From Nitrospirota bacterium (lineage in GTDB: Bacteria > Nitrospirota > Thermodesulfovibrionia > Thermodesulfovibrionales > Dissulfurispiraceae): 64,000 bases of DNA. The position numbers and the translations under genes are program-made. Below the pieces are notes generated by a model that was not told the DNA's origin, made no database searches, and saw only the letters and a list, made by a program, of their open reading frames with translations. Positions 27,230 to 36,084 of this stretch are shown here, piece by piece. Location of the stretch: the NCBI GenBank assembly GCA_021792185.1, contig JAJYVD010000001.1, positions 1 through 64,000 of the forward strand. Reading direction: 5' to 3'. The stretch's first letter is position 1. Each line of letters starts with the position of its first letter.

Positions 27230-28962
27230 CCTACGAACAGAGCGAAATAAAGGAAAGACTGCGATGGCTCATCAAGCTCAGATGGGCTGGATGCGTTGGA
27301 GTATTGGTAGTAACTCACATAGTGCGGGAGATAGCCGCTCTCGACTTCCCGTTGATACCCGTATACATCATACTCGGGATTGTAGCCTTATATAACCTTT
27401 ATTTTCAGATAAAACTAAAGACCCGCGTGGAAGACCTTCAAAAAAACGCGGCGGAGCAGATAAGCTTAGACTTTTTAGTTCTTGCGGCGGCAATATACTT
27501 TTCAGGCGGCTGCGACAGTCCCTTTTTATACTACTACGTATTTCACATAGTAATAAGCGGCATACTTCTGCCGAGGATATGGACATACAGATTTGCCGTA
27601 TTGGCCATAGTCCTACCCACAATCATAGTCGGACTCAAGCATTTCGGAATACTGCCTCATTTCACGGTATTCCGCAACGAACCATTATTATTTTCCGACC
27701 TATCCGTCATGGCGGCTTACGGCGGAGTATTTGCCAGCACACTTCTCCTTACAGCATATTTCATCACATATTTATCGGACAAACTATACAAAAAACAGGA
27801 AGAAATAAGGAGACTCTACATCCTCTCTGAAAAACTCCGCTCCTCCATAGTAATAAGCGACGTCATAGAGACAGTGAAAGAAGAATTGCAGGCACTGTCC
27901 GGCAGCGAAAACATCAAATACATTCCCCTTAACAAAAGCAAATTAGCGCTTATAGCCGACAGCCATGAACTAACCATCCCCCTTGCCGACAGAAACGCGT
28001 TTACCGACACATTACTGTCCTGCGAAGCCCATGCGCTTGAAACAACAGTCGTAACCTCCGAATACGAAGACAAGGTCATAAAACAACTTATGGGCAGCCC
28101 TAAAGAGATAGCGGTATTGCCTGTACGGGCGGCCTTTACCACCAAATGCTATGAAATGTTTCATTGTCCCGACGACACCGGATGCGCGGCCTACGGTTCG
28201 GAAGACAGGAGATGCTGGTATATCTCCGGCACACACTGCCACGGCAGGATAATGAGGAACGTAACAGAGAAACTCAAGGAATGCATAGACTGCGACATGT
28301 TCGCACCTGTGGGCATATTCGTAATGGACACGACAAGGAAATCCAAGCTCGAACCCAAAACAGACATAGAAGCCTGCATGAGGCTTTTGGACGCTGCAAG
28401 CCTTGCGGTATCAAACGCCAAACTCTACGAAAAGACCCTTGAACTATCCGAAATCGACGGCCTTACCCAAGTAAAAAACAGGCGGATACTGCTGAAACAA
28501 CTCGGGGCCGAAATACAGAGGGCGCACAGATACAAAAAGACATTCGGCCTGCTGATGCTGGACATCGACTATTTCAAGCATTACAACGACACCAACGGTC
28601 ACTTTCAAGGGGACATCCTATTGAAAATGATAGCCGACATGATAAGCGACAATCTTAGGGACACCGATTCGGTAGGCAGGTATGGCGGAGAGGAGTTCAT
28701 AATACTGCTTCCCGAAAGCGACAAAGAAGAAGCGATCTCGATAGCGGAAAGGATAAGAAGGTCAGTAGATAACTATAAATTTCCGAGGGCCGAGACACAG
28801 CCTGAGGGGAAGCTGACGGTGAGCATAGGGGTATCTTCATATCCCGACGACGGAGACAAGTGGGAGAATATAATACGCTCGGCTGACGACGCCCTTTATG
28901 TAGCGAAAAACACGGGAAGGAACAGGGTTATAGCGGCAAATATGCCGGAGGCGTTGATATAA
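27226..28962 (+). CDS. membrane-bound diguanylate cyclase with cysteine-rich sensor segment
   Basis: Six membrane helices (about residues 15-190), a coiled stretch, a GAF-like region carrying a cysteine cluster (HCPDDTGCAAYG, RRCWYISGTHC, ECIDCDMF; about 306-362), then a GGDEF domain (about 405-565). The active motif is GGEEF with an upstream RDTD that fits the c-di-GMP inhibitory I-site. The Cys/His cluster could bind metal or sense redox. It makes c-di-GMP from two GTP. It is the first of two GGDEF genes in a row. Confidence 0.92.
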   Translation: MTYEQSEIKERLRWLIKLRWAGCVGVLVVTHIVREIAALDFPLIPVYIILGIVALYNLYFQIKLKTRVEDLQKNAAEQISLDFLVLAAAIYFSGGCDSPFLYYYVFHIVISGILLPRIWTYRFAVLAIVLPTIIVGLKHFGILPHFTVFRNEPLLFSDLSVMAAYGGVFASTLLLTAYFITYLSDKLYKKQEEIRRLYILSEKLRSSIVISDVIETVKEELQALSGSENIKYIPLNKSKLALIADSHELTIPLADRNAFTDTLLSCEAHALETTVVTSEYEDKVIKQLMGSPKEIAVLPVRAAFTTKCYEMFHCPDDTGCAAYGSEDRRCWYISGTHCHGRIMRNVTEKLKECIDCDMFAPVGIFVMDTTRKSKLEPKTDIEACMRLLDAASLAVSNAKLYEKTLELSEIDGLTQVKNRRILLKQLGAEIQRAHRYKKTFGLLMLDIDYFKHYNDTNGHFQGDILLKMIADMISDNLRDTDSVGRYGGEEFIILLPESDKEEAISIAERIRRSVDNYKFPRAETQPEGKLTVSIGVSSYPDDGDKWENIIRSADDALYVAKNTGRNRVIAANMPEALI

Positions 28963-28990
28963 AAACAGGATGAGAGAGGCGATTATTAGG

Positions 28991-31609
28991 ATGTCCGAAA
29001 AAGTAGGCGAAAAGATCCTTAATATTCTTGAAGGGATGCCTGTCCTCAGGAAACTGGTCAGCGCGCAGTTCCGCTTGAAATCGTTCGTCTGCGTCGCGGT
29101 TTTGATAGCGTCATACGTAAGCTTTAACGCGACGTATCTGGTCCTGTCATCCATTTACCGGCAGTCGTTTATTAAAAATGCCGATGAGGTTTCAGATGCC
29201 GTATCTCACCAGGTGTTCAATTCGATGGTTCAACTCATGGAGCGCGGCTGGACGAGAGACGAGATGAATAAATTTATCGAATCCATAAAGAATACCCGCG
29301 CCCAATTCCCTTACAAAGTGGAAATATTCAGGGGCGAGGCGGTTGAAAGGGATTACGGCATGATACGGCAGCTCGAAATCGGCAGGAATATCAGTGATGC
29401 CTTCAGTTCCGGCGAAGCCATCACGTATAAGGCCGATTCCATTGTTATAAACATTTATCCGATTAAGGCCGAGGACAGGTGCCTGAAATGCCATGCCGGC
29501 GCGCGCACCGGAGAAGTCCTCGGCGTTATGAAAATCCAACAGGATATAAGCCCGGCGATTAACGAGGCAAAGAGAAAATTTAACGTATTCTTTTTTATCC
29601 TCTTGCCCATTTCCTTTATTATGGCAGGGGCTGTTGCCACATTCCTTAATGCAAGGATAAAGCGGTCTACGATGTTTTTTCACAACAAAGTAACTGAAAT
29701 AAACAGCGTCAAGGATCTCACGAGACTTAACAATCTCGACACCGTCGAGACCGGATTTGCCGAATTCAACGAGACCCTATCGGAAGTCAGGGAACTCGCC
29801 AGAAAGATCAGGGGACTGGCGGTCGATAAGGACATTCTCGAATTCGAGATAAAGATATTGGAAAAATTCGTAATCACATCCGAGGTGGTCAGGGACTGGA
29901 AGGAATATGTAAGCGCCCTTTTGCTCGAAGTGAACAAAGTCATGGAGGCGCATACCCTGTTTTCTATATTCAAGATCGAGGAAGACCTGTACGACCTTGA
30001 GGTATTCTGGAGAAACGAGCCGCCGGAAATCACAAGGGCAAGGTTTGAAAAGGTAGTCAAGCAGCGGATATTGAAGGAGAATGTAAGATTTAAGGACAAC
30101 ATAAAGGTCATTCATAATGTAGCCGACCCTTCGAAAACCCTGTGCGAACTTAAAGAAGAAGACATAGAACTCCAGACAAAATCGTTGATCCTCGATACTC
30201 CGAAGATAGGAGGCGTCGTAGGCATCGGAGTGCAGTCCAAGTCGGCGGTCGACTCGATACGCTCCCTTGTAGTGGACAGTATTTTATCGACTCTCATAAA
30301 CGTAGTCGGCTCTGTGAAGGCTATATCCAAATTCACAAAAGACCTCGAATACTATGCAACGAGAGACCCTCTGACAAACCTTTATAATCAGAGGATATTC
30401 TGGGAGCTTTTGGGTTATGAGATAGGCAGGGCGGACAGGTATAGATATAAATTTTCGCTTCTCGTGGTAGACCTCGATAATTTTAAAAACATTAACGACT
30501 CCTACGGCCACGCGTTCGGAGATAAATTTTTGTCCGAATTTGCCTTAAATATAAGGGACGCGTTAAGGCTGGGCGATATACTTTCAAGATACGGCGGAGA
30601 TGAGTTTGTTATCGTGCTTCCGGAGGCCGATGAAGAACAGGCATTTCTTGTTTCAAGCAGGATAATGGAAAACATGGAAAAAATATCGCTCATGGCGCCT
30701 GACGGGACGCCGGTAAGGGCTACGGTATCCATAGGCATGGCCGTATTTCCGGACCACGCTGACAATGCCAAAGACCTGTTTATATTTGCGGACAATATGA
30801 TGTATAAGGCAAAGTCTGAGGGCAAAAACAAGATAGCCGTCCCGACCGAAAGGGACATCCTCGACACGTTCAAGGCGATAAGCGAAAAAACATTTGCAGT
30901 TACGAATGCTGTCGAGCAGAGGAAGATAATCCCCTACTTCCAGCCGATAATGAACGCGGAGACGGGCGATATCGAATGTTATGAAATTTTCAGCAGGATA
31001 GAGACCGACAAGGGAGTAATGAACGCGGCGGAATTCATAGAGGTCGCGGAAAAACTGGGGGTAATCAGCAGGCTCGACCTCATTGTTTTGGAAAACGCCT
31101 TTGAGAAGATAAAGAATAACGGATACAACGGGTTTTTGTTCATCAACCTCTCATCAAAGTCCCTCGTCTTGAACGAATTTATCCCTAATATTATCAGGCT
31201 TACAAGGAAATACGATATCGACCCGGCGAGGATTGTTTTTGAGATAAGCGAGAAGGATACGTTGAAGAACATAACGCTGCTCGAAAAGTTCGTGGACAAT
31301 CTCAAGTTCTCGGGTTTTAAGTTCGCGATAGACGATTTCGGTTCCGGGTTTTCGTGTTTCTACTATGTGAAGCGTTTCCCGATAGACTTCGTCAAGATAG
31401 CGGGCGAGTTTATAAGGAGCATGACGAGGAATAAAAAAGACATGGCCATTGTTCATATAATGACGGTACTAGCCAAAGAATTCAACATAAAATCCATAGC
31501 GGAGCATGTCGAGAATATCGATGTGCTGAACTCGGTGAAATCATTAGGCATAGACTATGCTCAGGGGTATCACATAGGACTGCCTTCTCCGGATCTGAAA
31601 CAGAAGTAA
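28991..31609 (+). CDS. GGDEF-EAL protein with periplasmic heme-c sensor domain
   Basis: TM1 (FVCVAVLIASYVSF) and TM2 (FFFILLPISFIMAGAVATFL) bracket a periplasmic domain containing CLKCH, a c-type heme motif in a Tll0287/DUF3365-like setting (YPIKAEDRCLKCHAG). A long helical region, GGDEF domain with active GGDEF and RLGD I-site, and an EAL domain follow. The EAL signature reads EIF but keeps the glutamate; DDFG, VKIAG, AEHVE and QGY are intact. Start ATG 28991 (MSEKVGEK) is preferred to ATG 28970. Likely a redox- or gas-sensing c-di-GMP enzyme. Confidence 0.9.
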   Translation: MSEKVGEKILNILEGMPVLRKLVSAQFRLKSFVCVAVLIASYVSFNATYLVLSSIYRQSFIKNADEVSDAVSHQVFNSMVQLMERGWTRDEMNKFIESIKNTRAQFPYKVEIFRGEAVERDYGMIRQLEIGRNISDAFSSGEAITYKADSIVINIYPIKAEDRCLKCHAGARTGEVLGVMKIQQDISPAINEAKRKFNVFFFILLPISFIMAGAVATFLNARIKRSTMFFHNKVTEINSVKDLTRLNNLDTVETGFAEFNETLSEVRELARKIRGLAVDKDILEFEIKILEKFVITSEVVRDWKEYVSALLLEVNKVMEAHTLFSIFKIEEDLYDLEVFWRNEPPEITRARFEKVVKQRILKENVRFKDNIKVIHNVADPSKTLCELKEEDIELQTKSLILDTPKIGGVVGIGVQSKSAVDSIRSLVVDSILSTLINVVGSVKAISKFTKDLEYYATRDPLTNLYNQRIFWELLGYEIGRADRYRYKFSLLVVDLDNFKNINDSYGHAFGDKFLSEFALNIRDALRLGDILSRYGGDEFVIVLPEADEEQAFLVSSRIMENMEKISLMAPDGTPVRATVSIGMAVFPDHADNAKDLFIFADNMMYKAKSEGKNKIAVPTERDILDTFKAISEKTFAVTNAVEQRKIIPYFQPIMNAETGDIECYEIFSRIETDKGVMNAAEFIEVAEKLGVISRLDLIVLENAFEKIKNNGYNGFLFINLSSKSLVLNEFIPNIIRLTRKYDIDPARIVFEISEKDTLKNITLLEKFVDNLKFSGFKFAIDDFGSGFSCFYYVKRFPIDFVKIAGEFIRSMTRNKKDMAIVHIMTVLAKEFNIKSIAEHVENIDVLNSVKSLGIDYAQGYHIGLPSPDLKQK

Positions 31610-31929
31610 GTGTTACTTAATCGTAACAAATCCATTTTTACGGCGCAAAACTTTTAGTCGTTGATAATTCTGATAAAAGTAAATTTTTTGTAACCTTGTG
31701 TTTCTTTCCGGTAACACAAGGTTAAATGAAAAAGCTTGCAATTCAATAAGTTAAAAATGGTATGAAACTTGATTGTATTATAAGGTTTTATTAGAAGAAT
31801 TTCAGAAACGCGGGAACAGGAAAGGAGGGGGGTGAAAAAACGATTTAGTTTTTTCGGGGTAACGTTTTGAGGTTTTGATTATTAGAGCAAGGCTTATCTG
31901 TCAAACCAAACACAGGAGGTAAAAAGAGT
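31610..31929 (+). promoter_or_regulatory. 320 bp leader region of the molybdoenzyme island
   Basis: No gene fits. The region holds a perfect 12 bp hairpin TAACCTTGTGTT/AACACAAGGTTA (31691-31702, 31713-31724), a second 8 bp hairpin GAAAAAAC/GTTTTTTC (31834-31855) and a clean AGGAGG before the ATG. TGGTATGAAACTTGAT (about 31,759) partly resembles a sigma-54 -24/-12 site. No match to a known molybdenum-cofactor riboswitch is evident. Probably a regulator or attenuator region. Confidence 0.5.
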
Positions 31930-34473
31930 ATGCAGATTAAAAGAAGAGATTTTCTGAAGGCAGGCGTGGCAGCCGGAGCGGCAGTAGCAATAGCCGGACC
32001 GTCGCTCAACGCGTTTGCTCAGGTCAAGCCGCTTGCGGGCGAAAAAGTTAGCGGAGCCCCTGATCCGGGACACTGGATTGCTTCCACATGTCAGGGCTGC
32101 ACCACATGGTGTCCTGTTGAAATTTTTATCCAGAACGGCAGGGCAGTAAAGGTTAGGGGTAACAGATATTCAAAACAGAATGAAGGCTATGTATGTCCGA
32201 GGGGACATCTCGGACTTCAGGAGCTTTACGACCCTGACAGGGTAAAGGTCCCAATGAAGAGGACAAACCCCATGAAGGGCAGGGGTATTGACCCCAAATT
32301 CGTTCCAATTAGTTGGGATGAAGCGTTGAATACCATAGCGGATAAGATACTTGAATTAAGGAAGAACAACGAGCCTGAAAAATATCTGCTTCTGCGCGGC
32401 AGATATTCTTATATGAGAGATGTTATTTATGATGCCATGACAAAGATCATCGGCTCTCCGAACAATATCTCTCACAGTTCGCTCTGCGCGGAGGCGGAGA
32501 ACTTCGGCGCATATTACACCGAAGGAATGTGGGGATACAGGGATTATGACGTGTCCAATTCCAAATACATTGTGATTTGGGGATGCGACCCTACGAACTC
32601 AAACAGGTTGGTCCCCGCGATAATCAAGAGATTCGGCGATGCCCTCGATAAAGCTACAGTTGCGGTTGTCGACCCGAGAATGCAGACAACGGCTACAAAG
32701 GCTCAGGAATGGCTTCCGATAATACCCGGACAGGACGGCGCGCTCGCAACTGCGCTTGCCCATGTAATCCTTACCGAAGGGCTCTGGAACAAGGAGTTCG
32801 TCGGCGACTTCAAAGACGGCAAGAATCAGTTCAAGGCAGGCAAGACAGTAGACGAAGCCTCTTTTGCAGAGAAGGAAACGCACGGCCTCGTGAAGTGGTG
32901 GAATATCGAGGTTAAAGACAGGACCCCTGAATGGGCTGCTAAAGTTACAGGGATTTCTAAAGAGCAGATAATCAGGGTGGCAAAAGGAATGGGCAAGGCT
33001 GCGCCTAATGTTATCGTATGGATGGGTCCCGGCGCCGCAATGCATGTGAGAGGCGGATACAGCGCGATGTCTGTACATGCCCTTAACGGGCTTTTAGGCT
33101 CAGTTGACAACATAGGCGGCACCCTCGGGGGATCAAAGCAGGCTGCCAATCATATGCCGAAGGTGGACAAATATCAGGACGAGCTTGCCAAGAAACACAC
33201 GAAAATGAAAAAGATAGACTGGAGGGGTGAAAAGGCATATCCGGCTCTCAACAAGAAGTCAGGTGGCGGCTCAATTGCCAACAATGTAGCTACCGGCATT
33301 CTTGAAGGCAAGCCCAACGAGATTAAGGTCGCCATCGGGTATATGAATAATTTTGCGTTTTCCTGCACAGGAGCGCAGAGATGGGAAAAGGCAATGGCGA
33401 AGATACCGTTCTTTGCCCATCTTACTACGAATGTGGCAGAGATAACGCAGTATGCAGATATAGTCCTTCCGGCAAGGATTACCATGTTTGAGAAATGGGC
33501 GTTTGTAAAGCAGAAACAAAACAGGTATGCCCATGTGGCGCTTATACAGCCTGTTGTCGAGCCGATGTGGGATGTAAAGCATGACGAGACGGAAATGCCT
33601 TTCCTTATCGCTGAGAAGCTTAAAGAGAAGGGCTTCCCAAATCTTTATGACTATCTGTCAAATGAGTTCAAAGACCCGGAGACAGGCATGTCCCCGAAGA
33701 CAGGTAAGGAGTTTGCGCTCTATTCCGTGAAGTATTACACCTCGCCGGCATGGACCGCCGAAGGCGCCAAGCTTGGAGATAAAATCAACGGATGGGAAGA
33801 CTACCGCAACAGAGGCGTATGGAACTCAAACGCGTATGAGTACAAGAAGCGCTGGGGCGGCAAATTCGGCACTGCTTCAAAGAAGTTCGAGTTCTACAGC
33901 GAGACCTTGAAAAAGACGCTGACGGACCATGCTGAAAAACACAAAACCGATGTTGACGACATCCTTAAGGTATGTAACTATACCGCAAAGGGTGAACTCG
34001 CTTTTGTGCCGCATTATGAGCCTCCTTACAGATTCGGAGACGAAAAGGAGTATCCGTTTACCTTCATCGATTACAAGTCGCGGCTCAACAGGGAAGGAAG
34101 AAGCCAGAACACTCCGTGGTACTATGAATTCCACAAGGTTGACTTCGGCGATGAAAGCCACGAAGATATGCTCCAGATCAATCCTGCGGACGCTTCAAAA
34201 CTCGGCGTCAAAACCGGTGACATGGTTAAAATAACCACTGTAACCGGCAGCTATAATCTGAAAGTGAAGCTGTGGGAAGGCATCCGTCCGGGCACAGTTG
34301 CAAAGTGCTACGGTCAGGGACACTGGGCATACGGCAAAGTGGGGACAAAGGAATTCGGCAAAACTCCGAGGGGCGTAAACAATAACGAGATAATGCCCTT
34401 TGAGACCGAACGTTTGAGCGGCGCTAATGTAAGAAACGGCGGATTTACCGGCGTTAAAATCGAAAAGGCTTAA
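31930..34473 (+). CDS. Tat-exported molybdopterin oxidoreductase, ArrA-like (respiratory arsenate reductase clade)
   Basis: An 847-residue catalytic subunit of the DMSO-reductase family. Twin-arginine signal KRRDFLK; [4Fe-4S] motif CQGCTTWC...CPRGH (about 56-95); Mo-pterin domains follow. SHSSLCAEAE places cysteine as the likely Mo ligand. Long stretches (RGRYSYM, GSPNNISHSS, KSRLNREGR, GTVAKCYGQGHWAYG, RLSGAN) resemble remembered ArrA sequences more than PsrA/PhsA. However, the position corresponding to the arsenate-pocket lysine of Shewanella ArrA (CAEAHK) is asparagine (CAEAEN). Substrate therefore uncertain: arsenate or a related oxyanion or sulfur compound. The Fe-S subunit follows 19 nt later. 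Confidence 0.85.
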   Translation: MQIKRRDFLKAGVAAGAAVAIAGPSLNAFAQVKPLAGEKVSGAPDPGHWIASTCQGCTTWCPVEIFIQNGRAVKVRGNRYSKQNEGYVCPRGHLGLQELYDPDRVKVPMKRTNPMKGRGIDPKFVPISWDEALNTIADKILELRKNNEPEKYLLLRGRYSYMRDVIYDAMTKIIGSPNNISHSSLCAEAENFGAYYTEGMWGYRDYDVSNSKYIVIWGCDPTNSNRLVPAIIKRFGDALDKATVAVVDPRMQTTATKAQEWLPIIPGQDGALATALAHVILTEGLWNKEFVGDFKDGKNQFKAGKTVDEASFAEKETHGLVKWWNIEVKDRTPEWAAKVTGISKEQIIRVAKGMGKAAPNVIVWMGPGAAMHVRGGYSAMSVHALNGLLGSVDNIGGTLGGSKQAANHMPKVDKYQDELAKKHTKMKKIDWRGEKAYPALNKKSGGGSIANNVATGILEGKPNEIKVAIGYMNNFAFSCTGAQRWEKAMAKIPFFAHLTTNVAEITQYADIVLPARITMFEKWAFVKQKQNRYAHVALIQPVVEPMWDVKHDETEMPFLIAEKLKEKGFPNLYDYLSNEFKDPETGMSPKTGKEFALYSVKYYTSPAWTAEGAKLGDKINGWEDYRNRGVWNSNAYEYKKRWGGKFGTASKKFEFYSETLKKTLTDHAEKHKTDVDDILKVCNYTAKGELAFVPHYEPPYRFGDEKEYPFTFIDYKSRLNREGRSQNTPWYYEFHKVDFGDESHEDMLQINPADASKLGVKTGDMVKITTVTGSYNLKVKLWEGIRPGTVAKCYGQGHWAYGKVGTKEFGKTPRGVNNNEIMPFETERLSGANVRNGGFTGVKIEKA

Positions 34474-34492
34474 GGAAAGGAGGTAAAAATAG

Positions 34493-35281
34493 ATGCCTAA
34501 ATATGGAATGGTCATAGATTTACAGAAGTGTGTAGGCTGCGGCGCGTGCGCCCTTGCTTGCAAAACAGAGAACAACACTCAGGACAGGGCAAAAGGCCAG
34601 ACCTTCAACTGGGCCGATTATCTGATGAAAGCGGAAGGAAAGTTCCCGAACACTAAGTTTGAAGTAAAGCCTGTTCTCTGCAACCACTGCACCGACGCCC
34701 CCTGCGTTAAAGCATGCCCGGTAACCCCTAAGGCAATGCACAAGCACGAAAACGGCATGACGATGTGGAATCAGGAAAGGTGCATCGGCTGCCGCCGTTG
34801 TCAGCAGGCATGTCCTTACAGCGCGGAAGATGTGGATAAAAAAGGCGTGCAGTACAGCGTAATCAGTTTTAACGACTTTAGTGATGAGGTGCATCCTTTC
34901 TATAAGGATAAAAAAGAGGTCGTAGCTGGCTGTACCGCATCAGGAGCGGAGATTTCTCAGAAGGCAGGCGATATGCCCCCTCACAGAACACTTTATAAAC
35001 ACTCCGATTACGCGGACGTAAGAGTGGCAGGAAAGGTCGAAAAATGCATGTTCTGCGAGCACAGGGTGCTTAAAGGCGAGCTTCCTAACTGTGTTGCGGC
35101 ATGTCCTGCAAGCGCCAGGGTTTTCGGTGACCAGAACGATCCGAGCAGCGAAATAAGCCGGCTTCTCAAGAAGCATAAGCCTGTTCAACTCAAGAACAAC
35201 AAAGGCGAGACTTTGAAGCCGGGCGAGAAGGGCACAATGCCTAATGTTTACTACATCAGGAGCTTCTCTGTAAGGAAGTAA
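34493..35281 (+). CDS. Fe-S electron-transfer subunit, ArrB/PsrB-like
   Basis: A 262-residue DmsB-type protein with four cysteine groups: CVGCGACALAC, CNHCTDAPCVKACP, CIGCRRCQQACP and CMFCEHRV...CVAACP, for about four [4Fe-4S] clusters. It has no Tat signal, so it should hitch-hike with the catalytic subunit. No NrfD/PsrC membrane subunit is encoded in the window; two-subunit arrangements that take electrons from a separate quinol oxidase are known for ArrAB. GGAGG precedes the ATG. Confidence 0.92.
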   Translation: MPKYGMVIDLQKCVGCGACALACKTENNTQDRAKGQTFNWADYLMKAEGKFPNTKFEVKPVLCNHCTDAPCVKACPVTPKAMHKHENGMTMWNQERCIGCRRCQQACPYSAEDVDKKGVQYSVISFNDFSDEVHPFYKDKKEVVAGCTASGAEISQKAGDMPPHRTLYKHSDYADVRVAGKVEKCMFCEHRVLKGELPNCVAACPASARVFGDQNDPSSEISRLLKKHKPVQLKNNKGETLKPGEKGTMPNVYYIRSFSVRK

Positions 35282-35298
35282 ATTGTAACACTTAATAT

Positions 35299-35388
35299 GG
35301 AGCAATGGAGTGACGGAGCAGCGGCATGAACCGCTTGCCCCATTGCTCCGATTTTTTTTCTCAACACTCCAATGCTCCAATACTCCAA
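35299..35388 (+). repeat. facing short-period repeat; doubles as terminator after the Fe-S subunit
   Basis: GGAGCAATGG (35299-35308) pairs perfectly with CCATTGCTCC (35339-35348 region) and is followed by a run of eight T, making a good intrinsic terminator. The segment is built of TGGAGCAA/TGGAGTGA/CGGAGCAG-type units facing CTCCAATG/CTCCAATA units, so it also belongs to the short-period facing-repeat class. It would reduce transcription from the enzyme subunits into the chaperone gene. Confidence 0.65.
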
Positions 35389-35403
35389 ACAATAGAGGTG
35401 GAT

Positions 35404-36084
35404 GTGAATATCTCACAGCAACTTGTAGATTATGAGCAGGCAAGAAGTAATTGCTATAAGCTTTTTGCCGCATGTTTTTACCAGCCTCAAAAAGATATTT
35501 TTGTGAGGGAAAGGTTATTTGAGAATCTTTCACTGCTCTTAAAACAGGCCTGCCCTGATGCCGTAGTGTTTTCTGAAGAAATGGGCGGAACAATTTTAAA
35601 TTACAGCAATGAAGACCTTCTTATCGATTATGCTAAACTATTTGTCGGTCCAAATGAGCTTTTGGCGCCGCCGTATGGCTCAGTGTATCTTGACGGCGAA
35701 AGGCGCGTCATGGGCAACTCGACGATAGAGGTCGTAAAAACATATAAAGACGAAGGCCTTGCGATAGACGAAAATTTCAAGGAACTGCCTGACCATATAG
35801 CCGTTGAGCTTGAGTTTATGTATTATCTCATTTTCAAGGAGATAGAAGCGCTGGAAAGCTCTGACGATAAAAAAGCTGCCCATTTTATAGAGGTTCAGGA
35901 GATGTTTCTGCACAGGTTTTTAGGGAGATGGGTCAAGCCGTTCTGCGATGCAATAACCGAAGGGACGGAAAACGAATTTTACAAGGCATTGGCAGGATGT
36001 CTGTCAACCTTTGTCGTTAAATCCGCTGTGCCTGATGAGTTGAAGGCTCTTGTTTCTGAGAAAATGCAAAACACGCTTAACTAA
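35404..36084 (+). CDS. TorD/DmsD-family molybdoenzyme chaperone
   Basis: Start taken as GTG 35404 with AGAGG before it; the in-frame ATG 35326 lies inside the repeat and would add 26 residues of repeat translation. The all-helical protein of about 226 residues has the TorD pattern YKLFAACFYQP, YAKLFVGPNELLAPPYGSVYLD, ELPDHIAVELEFMYYL and HRFLGRWVKPF. Such chaperones bind the Tat signal of the molybdoenzyme and hold it for cofactor insertion. The partner is the ArrA-like protein upstream. The next gene starts immediately after its stop. Confidence 0.88.
   Translation: MNISQQLVDYEQARSNCYKLFAACFYQPQKDIFVRERLFENLSLLLKQACPDAVVFSEEMGGTILNYSNEDLLIDYAKLFVGPNELLAPPYGSVYLDGERRVMGNSTIEVVKTYKDEGLAIDENFKELPDHIAVELEFMYYLIFKEIEALESSDDKKAAHFIEVQEMFLHRFLGRWVKPFCDAITEGTENEFYKALAGCLSTFVVKSAVPDELKALVSEKMQNTLN

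Noticed and set aside
31759-31774. Sigma-54 promoter for the molybdoenzyme controlled by the NtrC-like regulator
   Set aside because: Spacing and TGG are right but the -12 element lacks the essential GC (reads TTGA); left as a weak note only.
31610-31929. Molybdenum-cofactor riboswitch before the molybdoenzyme
   Set aside because: The hairpins do not show the conserved moco-RNA architecture; only unexplained stems are visible.
35326-35403. Upstream ATG as start of the TorD gene
   Set aside because: It lies inside the facing repeat and its 26 residues only translate the repeat; a GTG with AGAGG at 35404 fits the family start.
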